From Chrysemys picta bellii (lineage: Eukaryota; Chordata; Testudines; Emydidae), in the NCBI RefSeq assembly GCF_011386835.1, contig NW_027052923.1, positions 1 through 64,000 of the forward strand: 64,000 nt of DNA, written 5' to 3'. This document shows positions 48,721 through 60,815 of this stretch, piece after piece. The position numbers and the translations under genes are program-made. The notes below the pieces were generated by a model. It was given only the letters and a program-made list of their open reading frames with translations, ran no database searches and had not been told where the DNA came from. The first letter of the stretch is position 1. Each line of letters opens with the position of its first letter.

Positions 48721-51700
48721 GTCCTGACTTTTGTTTTGCAATCAGCCTTTGCTAGCTCAGTGTTCTGGGGCAATGCATCTGCAATTCCTGCTCCCCAAGT
48801 GGCACAATAGCCAGCTAGCACTGCCACAAATGTGGCCAGGATTGGCCAAAGATGGGACATGACCAGGGTGTGTTGTTTCAGCTTTTGCCACTGATGCAGC
48901 TAGGGAGCTCCATTTGCAACTTGGTTGTCCTCCACTAATGGCCACCCACCACCACCAAGGAATGGTATAATGTAAATACAATTGCATGCTCCAGCACTTA
49001 GTAATCTGTTGAGGGTACAGCTTCTGTCACCGACTCAGTGAAAGTCACTAATTAGCTGGGTGACTTACTGTGCTCCCAATTGGAGTTGGGAGAACTGCAG
49101 TTCAATTTCAGTCTGAAGCTGTGTTGTCACTTTCCAGATGCTAAATTATTGCCAAAGTCCTCTGTCAAATGAGGAAGTCAGAACCTGATATTTCTGAGTT
49201 AACAAATAAGCTGAGAAAAAATGAGGAAAAATGTTGGGGGCATCTTTGCATTGTAAAGGGGGCAGTTGAACTATAAAAACAATACAAGTTTATCTTTAGT
49301 AGAATAGTGGATCTGTTTGTTTGCCACTTAGACTTGCACACTATTGTTAAAACTCAATAATAAATAGTTAGGTTTAGTCTCCAGAGATGTGTGTGCATTA
49401 CAGTATCACCATTAAACTGAAGATCTTTTCTCATGAGAGAACCAAGATTAGATTAGCTAGGTTGTGTGGATTATTTATGAAAAATCTTGCAAAAGATGGG
49501 TGCGGACGTGGGCTTACACCGTGTGTTGGTTCTCATGTACAAGGGAAGGCAAGGTTGGTGGGTTTTTCCCCAAAGAGCTTTTTTCCTCCTGCTTATTTTT
49601 TACATTGGAAATTCAGGTTATCAGGATGACCTGAAGAATTAGCAGGATTATATCATCACTGTTACCAAAAAAAAGTGAAACATGAGTTATTGAGAGAAGT
49701 GATTTTTTTTTAATTTATTTTTTTTTTGTTTTTTCGAGGGAGAACAATGGGGGTGAGTTTTGTGAGCACTTAACTAAAAATCTTGGGAGAAAATTTTTAA
49801 GAATTAAACACCCGACCCTTGATTTTACATCTGAAACAGCTTCCAGTAGCCTCTTCTGACTCATCTAAGCAATCCTCCAGCAAAATAGGAAGATCAGACA
49901 TGAAATTCAGTGCTTTTTCATGCATCATAAAGATGCAAGGAATGGCACAATTGTAACTTTTTTCCTTTTTAGATTACCTTTAAGCCTAACACCATAAATC
50001 CAATCCTATATTGCAATATGTTATACTCTACAGAGGATTACAAATATTTCATTTCATGAGAACAGCCTTTCAGCATAGGTAGAAAATACACTTAAGAGGA
50101 AGGATTTTTTTCACAGAATATTTTGGAAACAATCTGTTTTTTTGTTTTTTAAATGTGTGGTCCTGTTGATCTCCATCTTTTTCCTTTGTTCTTGTGTATA
50201 CTGAGCAATTAATGTAATTCTATTTGATATATTTTCAGATCTACAATTAATCCAACATAACAAACTTCCTACTGTCAATAAATAAAGCACTAACCATCTG
50301 AATCTCATCTGACACCTCTTTTTGGAGTTTGTTCTTGAAAGGACAAATTGCTAAGGCAAAAATATTGTATCCAGCACATATTAAGTCTTTTTCTTTGTAG
50401 CTATAGAATGTAGCTCCAATATTAGAAAATAGGATTTTTCCATCATAATAACATTATAAGAGAAATGAGATTTTATCGGAATTGTATGGCTATATTAAAT
50501 ATTTCTGCATTAGCCTTTAATTTTTTTATATGTGTGTGTGAATGAAATGACTAGAAGGGACCTTCCAGTGTTTCCATTAAAAATTCCTATTTATAAGTGT
50601 TTATGTCTGAACCGTTAACATTTGATGTGGTCTGAAAAAGTTGAACAAATTGTTCCTATTGAATCTCTCAGTAATCAGTTGGTCTTTTCTAAATTCTGTT
50701 AAGGGTTTACCAGTTTGAGACACTTCAAGGAGATAAGTAGAATGATACTGAATAATAACCAACTCATGTGCTGTAACCTACATCTGAATTCAGGTCTTCA
50801 GAAGGGAAAGGAGGTGAGCTTATCCACTGAGCCACCTGGTCCCTTAAAACTGTTTTTATAGTATAGAATAAATAAAATTCATTGTAATAATTATTTTGTT
50901 ATGTATTTATACAACAGAGTACTTTAGGTCAGTTGTGTTGCTAATGCTCATTCATTTAAATGACAGATGTGTTGCCTTGGTTTCTTCACTATATTATGAA
51001 ACACAATAGGAAGTCAAACCTAGAAAGCATTTAATGTTCAGAGTGGGTTATAAACTCACATGCAAGCAATATTCTAAATTGAGGCTAAAATCTAGCACAA
51101 GAGCATGATGGAATCTTAAACCATTTCCTCCATCCCGCCCATCCACATTACTTCCACTTCACTCAGAATTTTTGTAGCCTTTCCTCAGAATGTACTTGTT
51201 TTGATGTATCAAAGTGTGCAATTTAAATCCTTTACTTATTTTGTTCTTATACTCAATTAATGATGAACTGTTAATTTTTTTTCAGTGTTGAAATAACATG
51301 GTGGCATTTGGGCAGAGCTAAATTCTAGTAGCAGAGCATATTTCATAAATCTCTTATTTTATTTTTACATCATTATCTGTAAATGGGTTTTAACCTGACT
51401 GATTTCTCCCTCAAACAATTACTTAAGATAAGTATACAAATACATCTAGTCTTTGATCATAGTGCATAAATGACAGGCACATAATCGGTATTGCCAGCTG
51501 AGTGGAACCAAACTCCTTCACTTGCCCTAAAAATTGAGACTGTAATGATGAAATCATGAACTAAACTCATCGTTCTTCCTGCTAGAAGAATTACTTGAAG
51601 ACAAATGTTGGCAACCACTGTAACTAATGCAGTTATACCTGAGTAAATCAAACATAATCAAAATATATACTGATGAGACTTTGTGACTCATAACCATAAC

Positions 51701-52354
51701 CTCAAAGATAATAAAAATGATTTTATAGAAAGTAAATGATGTGAACATCAGTGATTTATAGCTGTTTTTTTAGAAAAATAAATTGTATTCCAACATTTGA
51801 GATAGTAAAACATTTTAATTAAGGTTGCAAGACGACTTTCATTATCACCACACATTTTAATTTACTTATCTTTGTGATATACTCTCATTTTGGGCTGAAA
51901 GATTCCATTCTTGGTTGAGACAAAGGATATATTAATTTCTTATATTCCACAAAATGTTGGGTTTTTTGGTCTTTCAAAACTCTCATTGACTTAGGTGGGG
52001 CTAGGAGTTCACTGAAAACGTTTTTGATACACTTGTAAATGAAATAAATTAACTTTAATGCTATGCTGCACTGCAGTTTAAAAAAAAAAAAAGTGCCATG
52101 AATTTTTCTTTAAAAAAAAAAAAATTTTTTTTTTTAAATTACAAAACTGTATACAATTTTCCTGAAATAAGGTTTGTGTATATGCAGTAACATTTTTATT
52201 CAATTTTAAGTAATTGCCTTTCGTACTGTTGGCTTGATCAAAATTGTATGTAATGTATAGTGACATGAGAATGGTAAGTTGAAAACCTATTCAGTTTGAG
52301 TTGAAAATCTGTGGAGATGCTCACAGCACAGTTATGCTCTCCACAATACTGCAA

Positions 52355-52835
52355 CTAGCATTTTCCTTTCCACCTGCTCCCTTCCCTCCCTTGAGACAGA
52401 TTGTCCTGTCCTCTGATGAAACTGGGAGGGGAAAAGGGCCAGAAAATACTGTGTGGTTGAGAGTTCAAGATAATTATCCACTTGGGTAGGAAGAACTGGA
52501 GATAGTGAACAGCGTGCATATCCTCTCCATTCATCGCTGTACCACTAAAAGGCTTCCAGTCATAGCAACACTGCTTCTTGAGAACTGTGTGATCCATGAG
52601 TTCCCCTGTAACTGCTTTCCAGTGGAGGGGTCCAGTACGAGGTAATGCTTGCTTCAAGATCTTTAATACTGAACAGCGATCTATGGAGTCCAATAGAGAC
52701 AGTATAGTACAGTGCCCGGCTCCATCCAAAAAGAAGACCCTGGGGAGCAGAGAAAGAGATCACGTAGCTGCCCCATGGAAGATCAATGAAAAATTCCATC
52801 CCTTTTTTCATAAAAAAAAACCAAATATCCAGCAA
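52355..52835 (-). other. Overlapping antisense open frames, function unknown
   Basis: Two minus-strand frames (52729-52355, 124 codons; 52835-52560, 91 codons) overlap in this more GC-balanced patch. The translations, with pieces such as DLPWGSYVISF and KKQCCYDWKPFSG, match no family I recognise. There is no splice context and no poly-A tail beside it. It may be a decayed retrocopy or an unrecognised repeat; I cannot decide. Confidence 0.25.
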
Positions 52836-53304
52836 CCAAGAAAATTAAATACTAAACCTATATTCATACAGTAAGGTTGCAAATTTGATCACACGCAGGA
52901 AGTGTATAGTTGTGTTCAGTAGCAAGATTGACTTGCCCATACAGTATGTAGCATTTTCTGTTTTGATTGGTTATACAGGACGATAAATATATACTTTCCA
53001 CATAGGAAAAAATCTCTCTAACAATCAAATTCTTCCACTGTCAATGTCGGATAGCTTTCTACAGTGTATTTCTCAGAGCTTCGTACAGTCTCTTTTTTAG
53101 ATACTTGAAATCATGCTATCCCCATAGTACAGCCTTGAAAATTGACATGAATATTTACCAGACTGTAAGCAAAATCTGTTTGTCCCCCACACACCCACTT
53201 TATCATGATGATTGATGGCAACTTATGATATTTTACTCACATATAAAAAAATGGGCAAATAAATTTTCACAGTCCAGTATTATTTGATATTTAATCAAAT
53301 ATAT

Positions 53305-53971
53305 TGTGACAGACCCAGACCAGTGGGGTACAGGAGTCTGGTAGAGGGCAAATATACTGGTCACTGGTTGAGTAGTTTTCTGTTCCCTGAGTGACCAGAG
53401 CAGGGGCTGCACTAGAGTAATCAGGAACCTGCTAGAACCAGTTAAGGCAGGCAGGCTAATTAGGACACCTGGAGCCAATTAAGAAGAAGCTGCTAGAATC
53501 AATTAAGGCAGGCTAATCAGGGCACCTGGGTTTTAAAAAGAAGCTCACTTCAGTTTGTGGTGCGAGTGTGAGGAGCTGGGAGCAAGAGGCGCAAGGAGCT
53601 GAGAGTGAGAGGGTGTGCTGCTGGAGGACTGAAGAGCACAAGCGTTATCAGACACCAGGAGGAGGGTCCTGTGGTGAGAATAAGGAAGGTGTTTGGAGGA
53701 GGCCATGGGGAAGTAGGCCAGGGAGTTGTAACTGTCATGCAGCAGTTACAGGAGGCACTATAGACAGCTGCAGTCCACAGGGCCCTGGGCTGGAACCCGG
53801 AGTAGAGGGTGGGCCCGGGTTCCCCCCAAACCTCCCAATTGACCTGGACTGTGGGTTCTTCCAGAGGGAAGGTCTCTGGGCTGTTCCCCAACCCACATGG
53901 TGAATCTCTGAGGCAGGAAAATCCGCCAATAAGCGCAGGACCTACCAAGATAGAGGAGGAACTTTGTCACA
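53305..53971 (+). mobile_element. Solo LTR, probably Gypsy family
   Basis: It begins TGTGACAGACCCAG and ends ACTTTGTCACA, giving the canonical TG...CA ends with an imperfect TGTGACA/TGTCACA inverted repeat. ATAT lies immediately outside both ends (53301-53304 and 53972-53975), a 4-bp target duplication. GTTTTAAAAAG near 53530 is a plausible TATA element, suggesting + strand transcription. No internal region follows, so it is a solo LTR left by recombination. Gypsy assignment rests on recognising a common turtle LTR; the duplication length is compatible. Confidence 0.8.
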
Positions 53972-54519
53972 ATATGTATGTATTTGGTTCTTGTAAACTT
54001 GAATCAAAAGCCAGTTCCTCTCATCCTTAACAGTTTGGTGCTCTTCTATGAATTCCCTTCCGTGACTGAAAGTACCCATGTATTCATACCTTACATACTA
54101 TTGTAATAAACTTTGTACAAAAGATGCCTTGTGAGATATCATTTGAAAACTAATAACTCACTGATCATTATAATCATGGTGAAATGTATGTAGCAACATT
54201 ATATGTAAAATTATGAAGTCTCCATGTGTGGTGGTGATGATAGCCCATGTTCAAAACCACCCAGCTCTGACTAGGCAAAAGTTGTTAAACAGGTCTATGC
54301 TAAACAAAGACATTTGTGTTTACCTCAATTTACATACAAGTAGTAAACAGGTCCTTGAGACAGCAGGGAGAAGAGATGGCAGGAGACAAAGCACATGTGC
54401 ATTTCAGCAAACACAAGTGAGAAGAGAGAACAAGGAGTGTCCTTCACCACCTGACTCCATGTCGTCGCCTTTACTGTTTAGGAACTAGCCCTTTGACTCT
54501 AGGGGGAGATCCTAACCTG

Positions 54520-54703
54520 AGAATCATAGAATATCAAGGTTGGACGGGACCTCACGGAGGTCATCTAGTCCAATCCCCTGCTCAGGGCAGGACTAATCCC
54601 CAGACAGATTTTTACACAAGTTCCCTAAATGGCCCCCTCAAGGATTGAGCTAACAACCCTGGGTTTAGCAGGCCAATGCTCAAACCACTGAGCTATCCCT
54701 CCT
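54520..54703 (-). mobile_element. tRNA-derived SINE with CR1-like tail
   Basis: Read on the minus strand from 54703 it begins with a tRNA-like promoter: an A box in GATAGCTCAGTGGTTTGAGC and a B box in GGGTTGTTAGCTCAATCCTT. After a linker the 3' end reads GACTAGATGACCTCCGTGAG, GTCCCGTCCAACCTTGATAT, TCTATGATTCTC, which matches CR1 3' ends. A SINE with a CR1-like tail would be mobilised by CR1 machinery. It interrupts the LTR-like block. Pol III transcription is possible but not shown. Confidence 0.85.
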
Positions 54704-55207
54704 AGGTTGGTCAGCTATGTTGTTGGGAACCTTTGATCAAGATTTTACCTTGAACCAAACCTAACTTGTGAAGATTTAGCTACTAGGAATTGTTTTATAT
54801 TTATTTTTCTTGTAACCATTCCTGCCTTTAACACCTTATGCTTCTAGTCACTTTAAATACTTAGAGATAGAGTTTAATAAACTAGTTTTATTTTTAATCT
54901 AAACTAATCAAGTGTTTGTGTTTAAACTGAACTGTTTCGGTAACTCCAGTTAAAATAGCAAACCGTTGATTATTGACCCTTTACATGGGCAATGGACCTT
55001 TAATATCTGAACTGTCAATGAGAGGGCAGGATAGTGCAGAACACATGTTTTGGGGAAAATTCAGCACTGGGAGTGTGTGGGAGTCACCCTGCAAGTGGTT
55101 ACCAAAGCTGATGGAAGTCAGAGTGTGACTAGTGTGCTGCTGACAGGCTGCTGGGGTCACAGCTGCTGGACCAGGGCTGCAACTATCCACAGACACTCAG
55201 GATGTGA

Positions 55208-55378
55208 AGGCCGACGAGAGGGGGCGGGGGGAGCCGGTACAAATTACCAAAGCCCGGCGGTCCGGAAGTGGGCCCGGGGCCCGGCTTCCCTCTCTCGGCC
55301 CTGTTTAGCTGGTCCGCCCTTGCTGGAGGGCCTGAAAAAAAAATTTCACTTGGGCCCGAACCCGCTCTCAGCGGCCCT
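55208..55378. mobile_element. Small GC-rich hAT MITE, exact 8-bp target duplication
   Basis: The 171-bp element has left end AGGCCGACGAGAGGGGG and right end (reverse complement AGGGCCGCTGAGAGCGGG), imperfect inverted repeats. It is flanked by the identical octamer GGATGTGA at 55200-55207 and 55379-55386. Very GC-rich, in contrast to the surrounding intron. Noncoding. Confidence 0.82.
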
Positions 55379-55689
55379 GGATGTGATCAGCATGCAAAAC
55401 ATTGTGAAGCACCCAAGGTTGCAGGGCAGGTGATGACATAGCTCCTCACTTGTCTGGATTGTACCCTGATATGTGGCACCTCAAATTTGTCAATATTTGA
55501 GTTGCACAGAATTACTTATAATCTAAATTCCACCAGTGCCATATAAGGATGCCTCTCTCTGATCTGTAAGTCCTCTCCATAGCCCAAAATCACTTACGAA
55601 GTGTGCAGGATACATGACATCAGCCTCTGTCCTTGTTGTTTCCCTAGTAACACTCCTTCTCAAACCTCAGAATTAAACTTGAATTGACT

Positions 55690-56780
55690 TATAAATTTTC
55701 AAAGGGGCTTTTGATGCCATAACCTTTGTGCCAAATGCTAAGTTATGAGAATGTATGGTGTCCCCGAAAAATTGACAAAGCTGATAAGAAAAAATCTACA
55801 GCAAGTCGATAAGTACAATGAGAGTAGACAGCTGATGGAATGATTCAGAATGAGCATATGAGTGAGACAGGGATGCATTCTGTCACCAGATTTGTTCAGC
55901 TTGGTACTGGAAGCAGTAATGGCTGTGGCACTGAGATGAAACAAGAAGACTCATGTTATGTGGTAGGATAGTGCACAACCTTAGATTCACAGATGATTTT
56001 GACATCACACCATTGAATAAGGAGGATTTACAGAGAATAAGTGACAATGCAGACTGGGAAAGCAGAAAAATTGATTGAAAAGCTGCATGTAGAAGACAAA
56101 AATTATGGCAACTGGAAGAAAAGAGAGGTAAAATCAAACTGACCAAAAATTAGAACAAGTGGAAAAAATTGTGTACCTTGCAGGACTGTTATCGAAGAAT
56201 GAGAATTGTGAAGATATAAAAAGAAGATTCAGACTTATTGCTGCTGCATTCAGAAAAGTGGGCAAGATCTGGAAGGCTAAAAGACATTTCATAAAAACAA
56301 AAGTTAACACAGATGAGACCACTTTCATGCTGGTCCTGTTTTTCAGGTTGGAATGCTGGAGTTATGAAGACAGCCAATGAACAAAAGGTTTTGATTGCAG
56401 AAATGAACTGGCTCAGTGGAATACTGGGAGTTTCAAGATTGCAGAAAATAAAAATTGAAGAGATAAGAAAAAGTCTAGGGCAAGAATTAACACGGTCATA
56501 GAAAATTAAAGAAAGACGTCTGTGATGGTTTGGAGAAATGTCAAAACTGGACCTGGAAAGGATACCATACATAGCAACACATGCAAGAAACTAAAAACAG
56601 GAATACCAGGGATGTGTTGGATAGATACAGTAAATAATGACATAGATCAAAAAGGTTTAAAGATGAATGAAGCTGGTACAAGACAGACAGACTTTATTCA
56701 GCCCCATTGTTGCCATTGAGCTCACAGACGGGAATCAAAGAAGATGGAGGAGATCTCATTTCACATGCTCTTGTGCTTTT
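55690..56780 (+). mobile_element. Non-LTR retrotransposon fragment, RT C-terminal half (clade uncertain)
   Basis: Broken frames read in order as the second half of a LINE RT and its tail. KGAFDA and YGVPEKLTKLIRKNLQQV lie near 55700-55800. RQGCILSPDLFSLVLEAVMA follows near 55870. A corrupted FADD motif (FTDDFD) is near 55990. VYLAGLLSKNENCEDIKRRF, AAAFRKVGKIWKAKRHF and LNWLSGILGVSRLQKIKIEE-like text lie at 56170-56460, and GMCWIDTVNNDIDQKGL near 56610. This pattern differs from CR1 and resembles RTE-like or related elements; the clade is a guess. Many stops and shifts; inactive. Confidence 0.65.
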
Positions 56781-58747
56781 AAAAAAACAAAAAGGGTGGT
56801 GACCTCACGGACACGAGAATAGCATCTTCACTGAGACAAAACTTGGATAGTCACCTCAGCACTGAGAGTATTGTCTGCAACGTCTTTTGCGTGGCTGTTC
56901 TCAATGGGGGGTGCGGGCATTAGGAGTACAAAATCAAACAAAAACCTATATAAAATCTACTTTAAAATAGAATTTCCCTAGCAGCATCTTTCAGGACTCT
57001 CAGCTGACTAAGATTTGCTGTTCAATCCTGGAGGGACTGCAGCTCCGTCTGTGGAATTTGGACTTGCAGACTAACATCTGATGACATCCTTCCCAAATAT
57101 TCTGTTGGTAATCTCTTTGGGAAGCATAGGGACAAAGCAGTCATTGAAGCCATGGACAAGGGGAAATAGGGCGTGTTTAAAATGTTGGCTAGCAAGTGTT
57201 TTCAGATATAACCTGATGCAATAGTTTATACAGGACCTTATTTAGATACCTAAATAGAACCTGTTGGGGTCTCGGAACTCTTCTGAAAATCTGGTTCAAA
57301 ATTATTGGGTTGTGAATATATTTTTGTTGACATCAATGACTCTAAAAGTTGAAAACTCTGACATGGATCTTTTTACTGTAAGTTTCAGTAAGCTTCAGAC
57401 GCATGTTCTGATCCATCCTCCACTTTTACAAGCTGTCTGGAGAGACACCATAGCTGACATTGTGCCAAGTATATGCATCACTTTTTCTTGTTGCTGCTTT
57501 TTTTAACGTGGTCATATCCTGATATTGGAAGCCTTTTCTGTAAGTGTAAAATCTCTTCTCTGTATCTACCCATGGATCTCAAATGATATTCTGCTCTCCC
57601 AATATACACAGAAAACTTATTGACATTAACATGAGATCTGTGAATGTAAACAGGACAGATTACAGTGCACAGATGACACATAATCTGACAGGGGAATTTG
57701 GCCCTAAAATTAATATTGGCTTCTTTTGGAATGGATAGTGTTTCATTTGCTAGGTAATAATTTGAAAGGACTCCAAGATTATAAAACTAAAGTGGTATTT
57801 TTTTAAAAAGGATAGTTTATAGAGGTGCTGCAACTTCTGGTAGAGTTCTAGCTTTCTATTCAGACTGATTTGTCTGGTGCCTCTTCCAAGCTCTTTCTTC
57901 CTGCAGCCTGTGCTCCTCCCTCCAAACCTCACTGCAGGTTGCTACAGACAAAACTCTGGATATTGAGCTATTATATCAGAACTACATTGAAATAGTTGTT
58001 TGCAACTTCCACTCATGCTAGTAAGACTGTTATTCAAGAGGCAAGTTAAACCTATTACAGGCAATGCTGTGCTAATGATTGTAGTCACACCTCTTTGTTC
58101 AACATGTGACTGAGCTACACGTATACCTTCATAGTGAACTGCTATCTCGGTATTGCTTTAAGTAAATGATCCGATATTTTTAAGTACAGTGTTGAATGGA
58201 AACATTGCCTTAGACTTTGGATTAAATTGCTTGAAAACACATTCACTCTCTGAACTCCTTTTGAGGTTTTGCAGGCACTTTGCAGGCTATTTTATTAAGT
58301 TTAGGAAAAGAAGGAAATTGGAAGTTAGACTCTCAGGTACAAATACCAATGTGTCTGAATGAAGAGATTGAAAATATTCATAAAGATCTAGAAAAGGAAA
58401 TGTACTGTTGTGGATTTGTTTTTAAGGTAGATTTTTATATTATGTATAATTTAAGTTTAAAAAGCAGATATTAAATGTTTAATTGACTTGCTCTATAAGA
58501 ATTGGAGAAAGCTAAATTTTTGCACTGTAAGAGTCAGATGTGGATAGCAGAGTTACTGGTTCCAGTAATGTTTATAAAAAGAGAGTCTACTGCCCCCCCC
58601 CAAAAGTTTCACTTTATGTTTGGGGATCTTTCTCAGAAATTTATCATTACTCTTCCTAAACTGAACTTCTCTGCTCCGAAAATGCAGCTCTTCTCTTAGT
58701 TGAGAGAAGTGACATCTGTTTAGAGAAGTCATTTCTTGGCGCTGGTG

Positions 58748-58771
58748 TTTTTTTTTTTTTTTTTTTTTTTT
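58748..58771. repeat. T24 tract upstream of CHM exon 13
   Basis: Uninterrupted run of 24 T ending 72 bp before exon 13. It is outside the immediate polypyrimidine tract (CCCCCTCCAACAG) and is likely length-variable. Confidence 0.9.
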
Positions 58772-58843
58772 AAGTTGTAATCAATATTTGTATGTAAGGG
58801 AGTGGTAAGAATCATAATCAATCTGTGTTTCCCCCTCCAACAG

Positions 58844-58942
58844 ACTTGGTTCATTTTACCTGCTCATCAACTAAAACCGCTAAAGAAGATTTAGAGCCTG
58901 TTGTACAGAAGCTGTTCTCCCTAAATGCTGAAGCAGAGAGAG
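58844..58942 (+). CDS. CHM: CHM exon 13
   Basis: It follows a CCCCCTCCAACAG acceptor and ends at GTAAGA. AC completes the Tyr codon left by exon 12 (T|AC). It encodes LVHFTCSSTKTAKEDLEPVV, QKLFSLNAEAER and the first base of the next codon. The 99-bp length matches human exon 13. LVH.TC.S.KTA.EDLE.VVQKLF is shared with human, and the SLNAEAER end is variable. The next exon (human exon 14) is not in the window. Confidence 0.97.
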
Positions 58943-60159
58943 GTAAGAAAAATAGATGAAAAGTATTATGAAAAAATTTTACAAATATGTTTACCTTTTG
59001 AATTTTAACATTTCTTCTACTGAACATCTGAATCCACTATCAAGATGAAAACAAGAGTGATCTCCGCTTGGTCGGCTGTTTGGGTATCCATGTTCTAAAG
59101 TAAAGGAATGGATTCAAAATATTTTTAAAAAGAGTGAGAGAACATAATTAAAGGTCACTTATCTCTTTCCTTGACTGTGATGTAATGGTCTTGGGTATAC
59201 CTTCAGACATTGTTTAGGTCCAACAGTTCTGAAGGAGCAGAGCAAGACCTTGGCTATAAATGTCCAGCATTGAAGAAACCATGGGAGGCCTGAAAGCATT
59301 TTCTGGTGTTTTCATTTCTAACAAATGTTTCCTTGCATGGGAAAGGGTTTGTTCAAAAGAACTTAGACAGACACTACTGCTGAAACATCAGTGCAATTTC
59401 CAATGCGTTACTTGTATCCCATCTTTTTCTTATTCTTCCTTATTTCTTATACTGCTGCCCATCATTTTAGTATTGGCACTCCCAAGATAAAATAAAATCC
59501 CAATAGGCTGATGATTTACTTTTCCAGTCTGATTCCCCAGAGCAGTCAGGGCTGTGTGCTTTTTTATGGTGTTCTTTTCCTTTCTCTTATGACTCCTCTT
59601 ACATTGCTTCTCGTCTTTCTCGTCTTCATCTTTTTCCTCCACTTCTCCTCTTGTTTGCTGTTTGTAACTGCAGTTGTACAAATTCTAAGTTGAAGTGAAT
59701 TGTATACTTCATCCTGAAGATAATGAGATTTCTAATCACTCTTAGGGTATGTCTACACTATGAAATTAGGTCGAATTTATAGAAGCCGGTTTTATAGAAA
59801 TCGGTTGTATACAGCCGATTGTGTGTCCCCCCCACATAAAATGCTCTAAGTGCATGAAGTCGGCGGACCGCATCCACAGTACCGAGGCTAGCGTCGACTT
59901 ATGGAGCGTTACACTATGGGTAGCTATCCCACAGTTCCCGCAGTCTCCGCCGCCCAGTGGAATTCTGGGTTGAGATCCCAATGCTTGAATGATGCAAAAC
60001 AGTGTCGCGGGGGCTTCTGGGTACGTGTCGTCAGGCACCTCCCCCTCCGTCAGAGCAACGGCAGACAATCGATTTGCGCCTTTTTACCTGGGTTACCTGT
60101 GCAGACAACATACCACGCCAAGCATGGAGCCCGCTCAGCTCAGCTCACCGTCACCATAT

Positions 60160-60370
60160 GTCCTCTGGGTGCCGGCAGACGTGGTACTGCATTGCTACAC
60201 AGCAGCAGCTAATTGCCTTTTGGCAGTAGACGGTGAAGTATGACTGGTAGCCTTCATCGGCGATCTGGGTGCTGGCAGACGTGGGGCTGGCAGACCTGGG
60301 GCTGCATTGCACACAACAGCAGCCCCTTGCCTTTTGGTAGAAGATGGTATATTACGACTGGTATCCGTCG
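60160..60370. repeat. Tandem duplication in the Harbinger 5' noncoding region
   Basis: Two diverged units of about 105 bp: GGTGCCGGCAGACGTGGTAC ... CTTTTGGCAGTAGACGGTGA ... GACTGGTAGCC and GGTGCTGGCAGACGTGGGGC ... CTTTTGGTAGAAGATGGTAT ... GACTGGTATCC. A smaller duplication of TTTTCTGCCAAGCRCCCAG lies at about 60448-60487. Confidence 0.75.
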
Positions 60371-60815
60371 TCATCGTACTGCAGTGGCTGTCAATCCTGG
60401 GCACCTGGGCAGTCTTGATGATGATGGCTATCAGTTGTAGTATGCTATTTTCTGCCAAGCGCCCAGTATTTTCTGCCAAGCACCCAGAAGATGCCGAGGG
60501 CTATCAGTCATGCTGCACCGTCGTCTGCCAGCTTAAGATGTAAAAAATAGATTTGTTCTGTATTCATTTGTTTCCCCCTCCCTCCGTGAAATCAACGGCC
60601 TGCTAAACCCAGGGTTTTGAGTTTAATCTTTGGGGGGGTGGCATTCTTTGTGACAGTTGTTTGTGTTTCTCCCTGATGCACAGCCACCTTTGTTGATTTT
60701 AATTCCTTGTACCTGTACGCCATGTCGTCACTCGCCCCTCGCTCCCTCCCTCCCTCCCTCCGTCAGATACTAGTTTCACGCCTTTTTTCAGACCAGAAGC
60801 CATAGCACTGGGATC

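Larger units (their letters stand above)
54095..55480 (+). mobile_element. LTR-like block carrying a nested SINE and hAT MITE
   Basis: It starts near TTGTAATAAACTTTGTACAA and ends near GATTGTACCCTGATATGTGG. The opening GATGCCTTGTGAGATATC resembles the block at 12717. The sequence is split by a SINE (54520-54703) and a 171-bp hAT MITE (55208-55378). No TG/CA ends with duplications were found, so boundaries and superfamily are tentative. Confidence 0.4.
47427..58843 (+). other. CHM: CHM intron 12
   Basis: The 11.4-kb intron has GTAAGT and CAACAG borders. Listed content: hAT element (48204-48720), Gypsy-type solo LTR (53305-53971), LTR-like block with SINE and hAT MITE (54095-55480), LINE RT fragment (55690-56780) and a T24 tract near exon 13. 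48730-52290 and 56790-58740 are AT-rich and have no recognised feature. 52300-52850 has overlapping antisense open frames of unknown meaning. Confidence 0.85.

Noticed and set aside
50790..50845. tRNA-like SINE fragment (GGTGGCTCAGTGGATAAGC on the minus strand)
   Set aside because: Only an A-box-like word and a weak B-box-like word; too short and diverged to call a SINE or tRNA gene.
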